Of a stretch of 64,000 nt of DNA, positions 11,365-19,636 are shown in pieces (positions within the stretch are counted from its first letter, which is position 1; the number at the start of each line of letters is the position of its first letter). Source of the stretch: Stenotrophomonas bentonitica (GTDB lineage Bacteria; Pseudomonadota; Gammaproteobacteria; Xanthomonadales; Xanthomonadaceae); assembly GCF_002887735.1 (NCBI RefSeq), contig NZ_PKQP01000003.1, positions 124,001 through 188,000 of the forward strand, given 5' to 3'. The position numbers and the translations under genes were made by a program. A model generated the notes under the pieces. That model had not been told where the DNA came from, did no database searches, and saw only the letters and a list, made by a program, of their open reading frames with translations.

Positions 11365-11694
11365 GAGGACGGCGTCGAGGCCTTTCCGGTCGATCAGGTT
11401 CAACAGTTTCAGCGATGGCCCACTGGGCTTCTTGTCGCCCTGCTCCCAACTGCGCACCGTTGAAACGCTGGTGTTGAGAACGCCTGCGAATACCGGCTGG
11501 CTGAGCGCAAGCGACGTGCGAAGTGCACGAATCTGGGCGCTGCTGTACGCGGGCACCGGCTCCAGGCACAAGGCGTCGTAGCAGCTCAATCGACGCCTAT
11601 CGATGACCCCATGCGCGTGCAGGTGCACGGCAGCATCGTGCACGGCCTCCAGAAGTCGGCTCTTCGCGCGCCCGCGTTCAGAGGTCTTTGTCAT
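11362..11694 (-). CDS. HTH antitoxin of a HigBA/RelE-type toxin-antitoxin module
   Basis: The 110-residue protein has a C-terminal XRE-type helix-turn-helix: SSAQIRALRTSLALSQPVFAG, then VLNTSVSTVRSWEQGDKKPSG, ending PSLKLLNLIDRKGLDAVL. This matches antitoxins of the HigA/NadS type, which bind DNA through the HTH and cover the toxin. It lies directly after the toxin gene on the minus strand and overlaps it by 17 bases, the toxin-first order usual for higBA. It ends in TAG, rare in this window, and the module is visibly less GC-rich than its neighbours, which fits horizontal acquisition. Confidence 0.88.
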   Translation of the reverse strand: MTKTSERGRAKSRLLEAVHDAAVHLHAHGVIDRRRLSCYDALCLEPVPAYSSAQIRALRTSLALSQPVFAGVLNTSVSTVRSWEQGDKKPSGPSLKLLNLIDRKGLDAVL

Positions 11695-12067
11695 GACAGA
11701 TCTCCTGCAGGTCGCCGCATTTCACGGCGTGATCCAACTGTGTCGAGCTCATTCCAAGAAATTCCGAGGCATACAATTGGAGCGCATCCCGTTCCGTAGC
11801 ACTGATTGTCGCGCGCTCGTTCTTCTCATAGCCAAACAGGAAGAACCAACTGGTGCCCACCGGGGCCGCGATGATGGTCCGGACACTCCCGCGCTTACCA
11901 CGACCAGGCAACCGCACCCGCTTCTTGAAGATGCCACCGCCCAGGTCAGCATCCACCAGGCCTCGACGCATCTCATCGACCGCGCGGCACAGGGCCTCGG
12001 CGGTGAGCGCAGACCTTCGCAGGCTGCGGTTGAAGCTCCGGGTGCGGAAGACACGTTGCATGATCAT
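11678..12067 (-). CDS. RelE/HigB-family toxin (PF06296-like)
   Basis: The 129-residue product (or 127 from the second Met at 12061) matches the RelE-like family recognisable by VDADLGGGIFKKRVRLPGRG followed by KRGSVRTIIAA and FFLFGYEKNERATI. Members of the wider superfamily cleave mRNA on the ribosome; this particular subfamily is less studied. It is the first gene of the pair, directly preceded by a near-perfect palindrome (12069-12089) suited to autorepression by the antitoxin. The C-terminus after FLGMSS is longer than in short RelE proteins. Confidence 0.87.
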   Translation of the reverse strand: MIMQRVFRTRSFNRSLRRSALTAEALCRAVDEMRRGLVDADLGGGIFKKRVRLPGRGKRGSVRTIIAAPVGTSWFFLFGYEKNERATISATERDALQLYASEFLGMSSTQLDHAVKCGDLQEICHDKDL

Positions 12068-12068
12068 A

Positions 12069-12089
12069 CCGTGCCACTGAGTGGTACGG
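12069..12089 (-). promoter_or_regulatory. Palindromic operator of the toxin-antitoxin module
   Basis: The arms CCGTGCCACT and AGTGGTACGG are inverted repeats around a single central base with one mismatched pair. The site starts two bases before the toxin ATG and would overlap the promoter, as expected for autorepression by an HTH antitoxin. A TATGAT hexamer overlaps the toxin start on the minus strand. Confidence 0.65.
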
Positions 12090-12166
12090 CGTGAGCATCA
12101 GCACGTGGCGTGCCCGGCTGTCGGAAAGATCAGTGGGCAAACACAGGTGCAGCGCTGCCAGAATAG

Positions 12167-12195
12167 AAAAGGCCCGGCATCAAACCGGGCCTTTT
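12167..12195 (-). terminator. Intrinsic terminator after rpoH
   Basis: An 11-bp stem (AAAAGGCCCGG / CCGGGCCTTTT) with a seven-base loop, 25 bases downstream of the rpoH stop on the minus strand. A-tract and T-tract flank both sides, so it can act in both directions. Confidence 0.85.
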
Positions 12196-12219
12196 CGCGT
12201 GACCACGCCAGTCACTGCA

Positions 12220-13104
<885 letters not shown>

Positions 13105-13105
13105 C

Positions 13106-13132
13106 TTAGCAGTCCCGGAATTGGACTGCTAA
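13106..13132 (-). promoter_or_regulatory. Perfect 10-bp inverted repeat immediately before the rpoH start
   Basis: TTAGCAGTCC and GGACTGCTAA are perfect inverted arms separated by seven bases; the inner edge is one base from the rpoH start codon. In RNA it would fold into a stable hairpin that includes the GGGAC stretch before the AUG. In DNA it covers the -10 and start region of the candidate sigma-E promoter at 13121-13148. It could be an operator, or a translational control element if longer transcripts exist. Confidence 0.6.
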
Positions 13133-13148
13133 AGGGGAAAGAAGTTCC
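13121..13148 (-). promoter_or_regulatory. rpoH: Candidate sigma-E (RpoE) promoter of rpoH
   Basis: On the minus strand a -35 GGAACTT (plus-strand 13142-13148) is followed after 16 bases by TCCAA (13121-13125), close to the extracytoplasmic-stress consensus GGAACTT-N16-TCTGA/TCAAA. Transcription would begin only about 10 bases before the start codon. RpoE control of rpoH is established in E. coli (promoter P3). Confidence 0.5.
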
Positions 13149-13349
13149 AGCGTTCTGTTCATGGGATGCTGGTACAGATTGCCCGTCTAACGTACCGCGA
13201 AATGATGACAGTGGCGAGAGCCTGGAAACGAGGCATCAACCCCCATGAAATCAATAGGATAGGGTGATGAATTGGGTGATATCACGTGTTTTCTGGCTGA
13301 ACAGGATGCCGGATGCGCCCATTCAGCCCGGAAAGGTTGTCGGCAGTTC

Positions 13350-13372
13350 AGCCAGGCATGGCCTGGCTCTAC
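13350..13372 (-). repeat. GTAG-headed REP palindrome
   Basis: On the minus strand GTAG is followed by AGCCAGGC, a three-base loop and GCCTGGCT: a perfect 8-bp hairpin with a trinucleotide loop. It matches the layout of other GTAG elements in this window and of the known Stenotrophomonas GTAG/SMAG family. Confidence 0.75.
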
Positions 13373-13508
13373 CCCCTGCGCCACCGCTACGCGTGGCAGG
13401 CCCAAACCCACCGACGCCTGGTAATAGCCCGCCATGTTCAACCCGCAAGCGGCAGGTGGCGCACTCCATCATCGCGATGCTGGCCGTCCAGATGACGACC
13501 GCCAGTGA

Positions 13509-14228
13509 TTACGCCGCCGGCTCCAGCGCAGCGCGCGGCGGCAGCGACCAGTCGATGCGGCCGTGGCCGCGGCGCTGCAGGTACTCGTTGGTCATCGAGA
13601 AATGCCGGCACCCCAGGAAGCCGCGATGCGCCGACAACGGTGACGGATGCGGTGCCTTGAGCACGCGGTGCCGGCCGGTATCGATGACCTTGCCCTTCTG
13701 CTGGGCGTAGCTGCCCCACAGCAGGAACACCACGCCCTCACGCTCGCGGTTGAGGGTATCGACCACGTGGTCGGTGAAGCCCTCCCAGCCGCGCCGCTGG
13801 TGCGCACCGGCGCTGCCCGCTTCCACGGTCAGCACCGCGTTGAGCAGCAGCACGCCGCGATGCGCCCACGGCAGCAGGCACCCGTGGTCGGGGCGCGGAA
13901 TGCCCAGATCGGCCTCGATCTCTTTGTAGATGTTGAGCAGCGACGGCGGTACCGGCACGCCCGGCATCACCGAGAAGCTCAGGCCGTGCGCCTGGCCGTA
14001 CCCGTGATACGGATCCTGGCCGAGGATGACCACCTTGACCTGGTCGAAGGGCGTGGCATCGAAGGCGGCAAAGATCTGCGGGCCCGGTGGGAACACCTGG
14101 GCTCCGGCCGCTTTGCGCTGGCGCAGAAAAGCGGACAACTCCCGCATGTCCGGCCGCAGCAGGTAATCACCGATACGCGTCTTCCAGCTCGGTTCGAGCT
14201 GGATGCTGGGTACTACATCGTCATTCAT
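13509..14228 (-). CDS. ung: Uracil-DNA glycosylase
   Basis: Ung removes uracil from DNA in base-excision repair. The 239-residue protein has the water-activating motif [17 protein letters not shown] near residue 70 and the C-terminal [17 protein letters not shown]-intercalation loop with its catalytic His. Its start overlaps the stop of the upstream response regulator by four bases (ATGA), so it is translationally coupled to that gene. Finding ung as the fourth gene after ftsE and ftsX is unusual relative to E. coli. Confidence 0.97.
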   Translation of the reverse strand: MNDDVVPSIQLEPSWKTRIGDYLLRPDMRELSAFLRQRKAAGAQVFPPGPQIFAAFDATPFDQVKVVILGQDPYHGYGQAHGLSFSVMPGVPVPPSLLNIYKEIEADLGIPRPDHGCLLPWAHRGVLLLNAVLTVEAGSAGAHQRRGWEGFTDHVVDTLNREREGVVFLLWGSYAQQKGKVIDTGRHRVLKAPHPSPLSAHRGFLGCRHFSMTNEYLQRRGHGRIDWSLPPRAALEPAA

Positions 14229-15067
14229 CGCACTGCAGGCTTGTCGTTGAGGCGGGACAGACGCAGCTGGAACAGCACCTTGGTGATGAGCAGCCGCTCT
14301 TCGATCGGCTTCTGCACCAGATCGTTGGCACCGGCCTGGAGCAGACCGGATTGATTGTGCGGGTTGCCGTCGCCGGTCATCACCAGCACCGGCAGGCGGC
14401 GCTTGCCGTAGCCGAAGTCCACGCGCACGCGCTGCACCACATCGCGGCCACTGAGTTCGCCCTTGAGCGTGACATCGGTGAGCACCAGATCGATGCGGTG
14501 ACTGCTGCGGCCGAGCGACTCGGCGGTGAGCAGCGCGAAGGCGTCTTCGGCCGTCAGCACGTGCAGCACGTTCAAGCCCTGCCGTTCGAGCATGCGCTTG
14601 GTCGCCTCGGCCACCACGCGGCTGTCCTCGACATACAGGATCGTCGCGCCCGGAATCGTCTCCGGCTGGACATAGCCGCGGATGAAGGTGGCCAGCGCTT
14701 CGTGGCCGAGCGCCTTGTCGAAGTAGTCGGTGACGTACTCGGTGAAGCGACGCTGCTCCAGATGCTGCTGCGCGTCGCCGGACACCACGATGACCGGCAC
14801 ATAGGCCTGGCCCGCCGCGTCGCGCACGATGCGCGCCAGGTCGAGCCCGTCGCCGTCGCTCAGGGTGAGCGAGGTGGTGACCAGACTGACCGGCCCGGCG
14901 TCGAGTGCCGCACGCGCCTCGGCGATGCTCGCGCAGCCCACCACCTCCACCGCCGGCAGTTCGCGTTGCAGCACATCGGCAATCAACTTGCGGACCAGCT
15001 TGGAGCCGTCGACGACCATCACGCGCGGTGCGTCGTCGACGAGGTGCTTGAGGGCTTGCGGGCGCAT
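14225..15067 (-). CDS. Double-receiver response regulator without output domain
   Basis: The 280-residue protein consists of two receiver domains in tandem. REC2 (about residues 143-270) is intact: acidic pair in YVEDS, phospho-acceptor Asp in LVLTDVTL, Thr in VMTGD and Lys in VQKPI. REC1 (about residues 12-130) looks degenerate: the acidic pair is reduced to VVDGS and the acceptor position reads LVTTSLTL, with Ser instead of Asp, although the Lys in YFDKALG remains. No DNA-binding, GGDEF or other output is present, so it probably acts by protein contact. It follows ftsX by seven bases and overlaps ung. Confidence 0.85.
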   Translation of the reverse strand: MRPQALKHLVDDAPRVMVVDGSKLVRKLIADVLQRELPAVEVVGCASIAEARAALDAGPVSLVTTSLTLSDGDGLDLARIVRDAAGQAYVPVIVVSGDAQQHLEQRRFTEYVTDYFDKALGHEALATFIRGYVQPETIPGATILYVEDSRVVAEATKRMLERQGLNVLHVLTAEDAFALLTAESLGRSSHRIDLVLTDVTLKGELSGRDVVQRVRVDFGYGKRRLPVLVMTGDGNPHNQSGLLQAGANDLVQKPIEERLLITKVLFQLRLSRLNDKPAVR

Positions 15068-15074
15068 GCGGGGC

Positions 15075-16025
15075 TCAGGTTTCGGTGGGACGGGTCTGGC
15101 GCAGGAAATGTCCCGTCACCAGCCAGGCGCCCAGCCAGCCCAGCACCACGGTGCCGAGCAGCACGAACGAGGAATGCAGCAGGTCCAGACCATGCAGCAC
15201 GAACGGGCTGCCATAACTCTGCGAGAGCGCCGCCAGCGGCGGGCGCAGCGCCAGCCCGGCGGCACCGATCAGGGCCAGCGCCACCGCGCCGGCGCCCAGG
15301 CCGTACCACGCGCCCAGGTACAGGAACGGGCGACGGATGAAGCCATCGCTGGCACCGAGCAGCTGCAGCACACCGATCTCATCGCGGCGGGCCTGGATGT
15401 CCAGGCGCACGGTATTCCCGACCACCAGTGCGGCGCCGAGGCCGAGCAGGACCGACAGCACCTGCACCAGGCGCGTGCCGAATCCGAGCCAGCCATCCAG
15501 GCGCTTGCGCCACAGCGCATCGTGCTGCACCAGATCGGCCTGCGGCAGGCCTTCCAGCGACTGTGCCAGGCGCGTGTCATCAGCGCCCTCGCCCGGGGTC
15601 ACGATCAGCAGGGTCGGCAGCGGGTTGTCATGCAGCGCATCGATCGCTTCGCCCAGCCCGGCACTTTCGCGCAGCTCCTGCAGCCCCTGCTCCGGCGTCT
15701 GCACGGTCACCTTGGCCACGTCGGCGCGGGCGCGCAAAGTCTCGGCGACCTGGCCGGCCGCATCGGCCCCGGCATCGGTCTTGAGGAACAGATTGATGTC
15801 GCGCGACTGCTGCACGCTGCCGGCGAAGTGCTTGAGGTTGTCCAGCGCGATCGACAGGCCCAGCGGCAGGGCCAGCGCCAGCGCCATGACCATCACCGTG
15901 AGCAGGGTCGCCCACGGCTTGCGCCAGGCGCGGCCGAGGCTGAAGACCACGCTGTGGCCATGATGGTGCAGCCACACGCCAAGGCGCGATGGCGCGGCGG
16001 TTTCCTTGGTCACCGGGGTATTCAT
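15075..16025 (-). CDS. ftsX: Cell-division ABC transporter permease FtsX
   Basis: FtsX with FtsE forms a divisome complex that controls periplasmic amidases through its extracellular domain. The 316-residue protein has a cytoplasmic N-terminus, a first transmembrane helix at about residues 38-58 (LLTVMVMALALALPLGLSI), a large periplasmic loop (about 60-190) and three C-terminal helices, the usual FtsX topology. Its start overlaps the ftsE stop by four bases. The conserved RLDIQARRDEIGVLQLLGA segment follows the second helix. Confidence 0.96.
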   Translation of the reverse strand: MNTPVTKETAAPSRLGVWLHHHGHSVVFSLGRAWRKPWATLLTVMVMALALALPLGLSIALDNLKHFAGSVQQSRDINLFLKTDAGADAAGQVAETLRARADVAKVTVQTPEQGLQELRESAGLGEAIDALHDNPLPTLLIVTPGEGADDTRLAQSLEGLPQADLVQHDALWRKRLDGWLGFGTRLVQVLSVLLGLGAALVVGNTVRLDIQARRDEIGVLQLLGASDGFIRRPFLYLGAWYGLGAGAVALALIGAAGLALRPPLAALSQSYGSPFVLHGLDLLHSSFVLLGTVVLGWLGAWLVTGHFLRQTRPTET

Positions 16026-16708
16026 TCGGCCAGGTCCTGCGGCGAGATGTCATCGACCAGGCGGCCGTGGTCCAGGATCAGCACGCGCTTGCGCATGCGC
16101 CGCAGCAGGGCCAGATCGTGGCTGACCACCAGCACGCTGGTGCCGCGGTCGGGCAGTTCGGCGAACAACGCCATGATTTCTGCCGCCAGGGTCGGATCAA
16201 GATTGCCGGTTGGTTCATCGGCGACCAGCAGCTTGGGCTCGCCGACAATCGCACGGGCGATGCCGACGCGCTGCTGCTCGCCGGCCGACAACTGCGAGGG
16301 CAGCGCTTTTTCGCGATGGCCCAGGCCCATCCGTTCGAGCACCGAGCGCACGCGCTTGCCGATCTCGTTGCGACGGGTGCCACGCAGGATCAGCGGCAGG
16401 GCGACATTCTCGGCGATGCTGCGGTCCATCAGCAGGCGGTGGTCCTGGTAGACCGCACCGACCTCGCGCCGATGCCGCGGAATACTGCCGCCGCGTACCT
16501 TCAGCAGGTTGCGCTCATCGAAGATCACCGCGCCGCGGCTGGGCCGCTCGTCGAGATGGATCAACTTGAGCAGGGTGCTCTTGCCCGCACCGGAATGACC
16601 GGTGACGAACAGCATTTCCCCGGGGGCGACATCGAAGCTGACGTCCACCAGTGCCTGGTGGCCGCCCGCATATTGTTTGCTGACATTGTCAAAACGCAGG
16701 ACGCTCAT
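16022..16708 (-). CDS. ftsE: Cell-division ATP-binding protein FtsE
   Basis: FtsE is the ATPase of the FtsEX complex. In 228 residues it shows Walker A GHSGAGKST (about residue 37), the Q-loop VYQDHRLL, the ABC signature LSAGEQQRVGIARA, Walker B LLVADEPTGNLD and the switch His in VVSHD. The start MSVLRFDNVSKQY is standard. ftsY does not precede it; instead rhlB (same strand) ends 104 bases upstream, with a GTAG palindrome in between. Confidence 0.97.
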   Translation of the reverse strand: MSVLRFDNVSKQYAGGHQALVDVSFDVAPGEMLFVTGHSGAGKSTLLKLIHLDERPSRGAVIFDERNLLKVRGGSIPRHRREVGAVYQDHRLLMDRSIAENVALPLILRGTRRNEIGKRVRSVLERMGLGHREKALPSQLSAGEQQRVGIARAIVGEPKLLVADEPTGNLDPTLAAEIMALFAELPDRGTSVLVVSHDLALLRRMRKRVLILDHGRLVDDISPQDLAE

Positions 16709-16770
16709 CCCCTGATTATGCAGGACGAGGGTGGCGCGTAGGTAACGGCAACCTGATGGGGGGCTGATCG

Positions 16771-16797
16771 GTAGCGCCGGCCAGCGGCCGGCACTAC
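16771..16797. repeat. GTAG palindrome between rhlB and ftsE
   Basis: The element begins GTAGCGCCGGCC and ends GGCCGGCACTAC, so it carries a GTAG head in both orientations around a CCGGCC/GGCCGG stem. It sits in the 104-base gap between the rhlB stop and the ftsE start and is the only structured sequence there. Confidence 0.75.
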
Positions 16798-16812
16798 CTC
16801 AGCCGTCAGGTC

Positions 16813-18525
16813 TTACGAACCGGAGAGCATCCGGCGGATCTTGCGGCCCAGGCGGGTCAGGAACGAGGCGCCCGGATCGGCGGCCGGCGTGCCGCGCATC
16901 GGCTTGGCGGTCACCTGCACCGGGGTCACCGGGCCGGTGGCTGCCGCGCCTTCGGCACCTTCGACCGGACGGCCGTGGCGACGGCGACGACGCTTGCGCG
17001 GGGCGCGCTCGCCTTCCACGGCCGGGCTGCCTTCGGCGGACGGGGCGGCGATCGGTGCGAGCTGCGGCTTGGCCACGGCATCGGCGGCGGCAGCCACCGG
17101 CTGCTCGCCTTCCACGCGCGGCTTGCGCTCACGGCGCGGCTTGCCATCGGCACTGCGCTCACCCGGGGCGCGGCGCTCGCCACGACCGCCGGACGGCTTG
17201 CCGCCGCGGCTGCTGCCACCGCCACGACGCTGCTCTTCCGCCGCACGCGCTTCGCGCGCTTCACGGAAGATCTGGCCGACGCTCTCGTTCTCGTCGCCCT
17301 CGGCATCACCCTCGCCTTCGGGCGACGGTGCACGCGGCGCGCGCGGAATCGGGGTCAGGATTTCGCTGGTGACCGGCTCGACCGGAATCTTCTGGTCGAT
17401 GTAGGCCTCGATATCCGGCAGGCCCATCGCGTAGCGCTCGCAGGCGAAGCTGATCGCATCACCCTCTTCGCCCAGCCGCGCGGTGCGGCCGATGCGGTGC
17501 ACGTAGTCTTCCGCATCGAACGGCAGGTCGTAGTTGTAGACGTACTTGATGCCGTCGATGTGCAGGCCGCGGGCGGCCACATCGGTGGCCACCAGGATTT
17601 CCAGCTGGCCCTTCTGGAAGCGGTTGAGCAGGCTTTCGCGCTTCTTCTGCGGCACATCCCCGGACAGCACGCCGACGCGGTAGCCGGCCTTCTCCAGCGA
17701 ACGCGCGACGCGCTCGACGAACACCTTGGTATTGACGAACACCATGGTGCGGGCGCCTTCGCTGCGCGAGAGCAGGCCCAGCAGCAGCGGGATCTTCTCT
17801 TCGTCGGCCGGGAAGTAGATGCGCTGGCGCACGCGGGCGGCGGTGATCGATTCGCTCTCCACCACCAGCTTCTGCGGCTCGTTCATGTGCTCATAGGCCA
17901 GCTCCAGCACGCGGTGGCTGAGCGTGGCGCTGAACAGCAGCGTCTGGCGCGTGGTGCGCTCGGGCATGCGGCGCAGCAGGAAGCGGATGTCCTTGATGAA
18001 GCCCAGGTCGAACATGCGGTCGGCTTCGTCGAGCACGCAGATCTCGCAGGCATGCAGCGAGACCACCTTGTGCTGCTTGACGTAGTCGATCAGGCGGCCC
18101 GGGGTGGCGATGATCACGTCCACGCCCTGCTGCAGGATCTCGCGCTGCTTGTCGTAATCCACGCCACCGTAGACCAGCGCGAAGCGCAGGCCGAGGTCGG
18201 AGCCGAACTTCACGGCGTCCTTGTGGATCTGGATGGCCAGCTCGCGGGTCGGCGCCAGGATCAGCGCGCGCGGGTCTTCCGGCTTGCGGTCGGCCAGCGC
18301 CGGGCGGGTCAGCAGGCGGTTGACCACGGCGACCAGGAAGGCCAGGGTCTTGCCGGTACCCGTCTGGGCCTGGCCGGCGACGTCGCCGCCGGGCAGCGCG
18401 ACCGGCAGGGTCAGCGCCTGGATGGGCGTGCAGCGGGTGAATCCGGCTCCTTCAAGGCCGGCCTGCAGGGCCGGGTGCAGCTCGAAGGAGGAGAAGGTCA
18501 AATCGGTCAGCGGTTTGTCGCTCAT
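16813..18525 (-). CDS. rhlB: ATP-dependent RNA helicase RhlB (DEAD-box)
   Basis: A 570-residue DEAD-box helicase. The start [18 protein letters not shown] (18525) is the conserved one; the frame is open to 18651 but the extra residues are not helicase-like. Motifs: Q motif [13 protein letters not shown], motif [25 protein letters not shown] (LFSATLS), and [10 protein letters not shown]. After about residue 390 comes a long Arg/Gly/Ala-rich tail with repeated RRER and [10 protein letters not shown] patches, expected to bind RNA. In E. coli RhlB works in the RNA degradosome. It is divergent from trxA and rho, a common xanthomonad arrangement. Confidence 0.95.
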   Translation of the reverse strand: MSDKPLTDLTFSSFELHPALQAGLEGAGFTRCTPIQALTLPVALPGGDVAGQAQTGTGKTLAFLVAVVNRLLTRPALADRKPEDPRALILAPTRELAIQIHKDAVKFGSDLGLRFALVYGGVDYDKQREILQQGVDVIIATPGRLIDYVKQHKVVSLHACEICVLDEADRMFDLGFIKDIRFLLRRMPERTTRQTLLFSATLSHRVLELAYEHMNEPQKLVVESESITAARVRQRIYFPADEEKIPLLLGLLSRSEGARTMVFVNTKVFVERVARSLEKAGYRVGVLSGDVPQKKRESLLNRFQKGQLEILVATDVAARGLHIDGIKYVYNYDLPFDAEDYVHRIGRTARLGEEGDAISFACERYAMGLPDIEAYIDQKIPVEPVTSEILTPIPRAPRAPSPEGEGDAEGDENESVGQIFREAREARAAEEQRRGGGSSRGGKPSGGRGERRAPGERSADGKPRRERKPRVEGEQPVAAAADAVAKPQLAPIAAPSAEGSPAVEGERAPRKRRRRRHGRPVEGAEGAAATGPVTPVQVTAKPMRGTPAADPGASFLTRLGRKIRRMLSGS

Positions 18526-19084
18526 GAGTCCGTCTTGGTAAGGCCAGCCGGCAGAGGTGCGGGTGGCTTGCATCATCTTGGGGGGCACCGTCGCAAACGG
18601 CCCCTGCGCCGGGATTGGCGGGGCCGGACTTGGGTCCAGGGCGCCGCGCAATGCCCCAGTTTAGCGCAATGTCGGCCCCAAACCGGGACCGGCGGTCGCA
18701 CCATCCTCTGAGAATTCCCGGCATCAGGACCTCTGGGTGGCCCTGTCGGCGTCGGCTTGGCCCCTGGACCCCGCGTTCACCGGCCCTGCCGCCGGTTGAA
18801 CAGCCGCGTCCGTTGGACTGGAACCCAAGCCGGTGGTGCCACATATCTGACGTGACCGCCCCGCTTGGACAGGGGGGCGATCACGGGACGCTTCTTTCCA
18901 ACCAGCGTCTGTCCGGTCACGGCGATAGCGGTACACTGCGCCCCGTGAGCGTCCAGGCATCTGCCGAACGCACCGCTGGCCGCCCGCGGCCACGAGGCAC
19001 CAGACGAGGGTGACGCCCGGTTGGCGTTGCCCAAATTCAACTTCCTCCGGCCCTGCCGGGTGCATTACCAGACGAGAAACCAAG
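18526..19084. other. 559-base rhlB-trxA divergent intergenic region
   Basis: No gene is supported here; the open frames that cross it on both strands lack recognisable domains and look like GC-driven shadows. It must hold the divergent promoters for rhlB and trxA. A TACACT hexamer at 18932-18937 is a possible -10 for trxA with a poor -35 (CTGTCC at 18909-18914). A short CCCCGCTTGGACAGGGGGG hairpin lies near 18859. For such a dense genome the length is notable, and long untranslated leaders or a small RNA are possible. Confidence 0.5.
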
Positions 19085-19414
19085 ATGAGCGACAAGGTTG
19101 TACATGTCGGCGACGCCGACTTTGATAGCGCAGTGCTGAATTCCAAGGAACCGGTGCTGGTCGATTTCTGGGCCGAATGGTGTGGTCCCTGCAAGATGAT
19201 CGCCCCGGCCCTGGATGAACTGGCCGACGCCTACAACGGCCGCGCCAAGATCGCCAAGGTCAACGTGGACCAGAACCGTGCCCTGGCCGCCAAGTACCAC
19301 GTGCGCTCGATCCCGATGCTGCTGGTGTTCAAGGACGGCGAAGTCCAGGCCCAGCAGATCGGTGCCGTCGGCAAGGCCCAGCTGGCCGGCATGCTCGACA
19401 AGGCCCTGGCCTGA
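19085..19414 (+). CDS. trxA: Thioredoxin
   Basis: A 109-residue thioredoxin starting [13 protein letters not shown] (ATG 19085); an open frame upstream is not conserved in style. The active site is [13 protein letters not shown] at about residue 31-43, with the cis-proline in [12 protein letters not shown]. It reduces cytosolic disulfides with NADPH and thioredoxin reductase. It is followed by rho, the classical trxA-rho neighbourhood of gammaproteobacteria, and a hairpin at 19423-19446 lies between them. Confidence 0.97.
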   Translation: MSDKVVHVGDADFDSAVLNSKEPVLVDFWAEWCGPCKMIAPALDELADAYNGRAKIAKVNVDQNRALAAKYHVRSIPMLLVFKDGEVQAQQIGAVGKAQLAGMLDKALA

Positions 19415-19422
19415 TCGCTGCA

Positions 19423-19446
19423 GGCAGCCGGCCCCGCCCGGCTGCC
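19423..19446 (+). terminator. Hairpin after trxA, possible terminator or attenuator
   Basis: A perfect 9-bp GC-rich stem (GGCAGCCGG / CCGGCTGCC) with a six-base loop begins nine bases after the trxA stop. There is no U-run, so it may stabilise the trxA transcript end rather than terminate. The 222-base trxA-rho gap is otherwise unstructured to my eye and should contain the rho leader. Confidence 0.45.
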
Positions 19447-19636
19447 ACGCGGGCCCATCGCCCGCATGAATGACCCTGCCCCACCCGGCTTGCGCGCTGC
19501 CGCGAGCCGGTGTTAGTGTCGGCATATCCGGCCGCATTCGCGCGCCGCATCTTCTGGACGCAGTTTCCTTCCAGATCCTTTCCCAACGTTCGCCGCCCTG
19601 CCGGGCGCTCGCACCTTCTAGCGAGGAATCCAGCAC

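Larger units (their letters stand above)
13105..13508. other. 404-base rpoH-ung intergenic region
   Basis: Besides the rpoH promoter elements at its left end, the region contains a tandem GGGTGAT (around 13263-13280) and one GTAG palindrome at 13350-13372. A minus-strand open frame over 13187-13441 has no recognisable family, runs through the palindrome and looks accidental. No terminator for ung is evident, so transcription from the fts-ung genes might continue into rpoH. Confidence 0.55.

Noticed and set aside
13187..13441. An 84-codon minus-strand frame between rpoH and ung
   Set aside because: It crosses the GTAG palindrome and shows no family, good start or conserved pattern.
18615..19194. 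Open frames on both strands between rhlB and trxA
   Set aside because: None has a recognisable domain or a good ribosome site; they look like GC-driven open frames.
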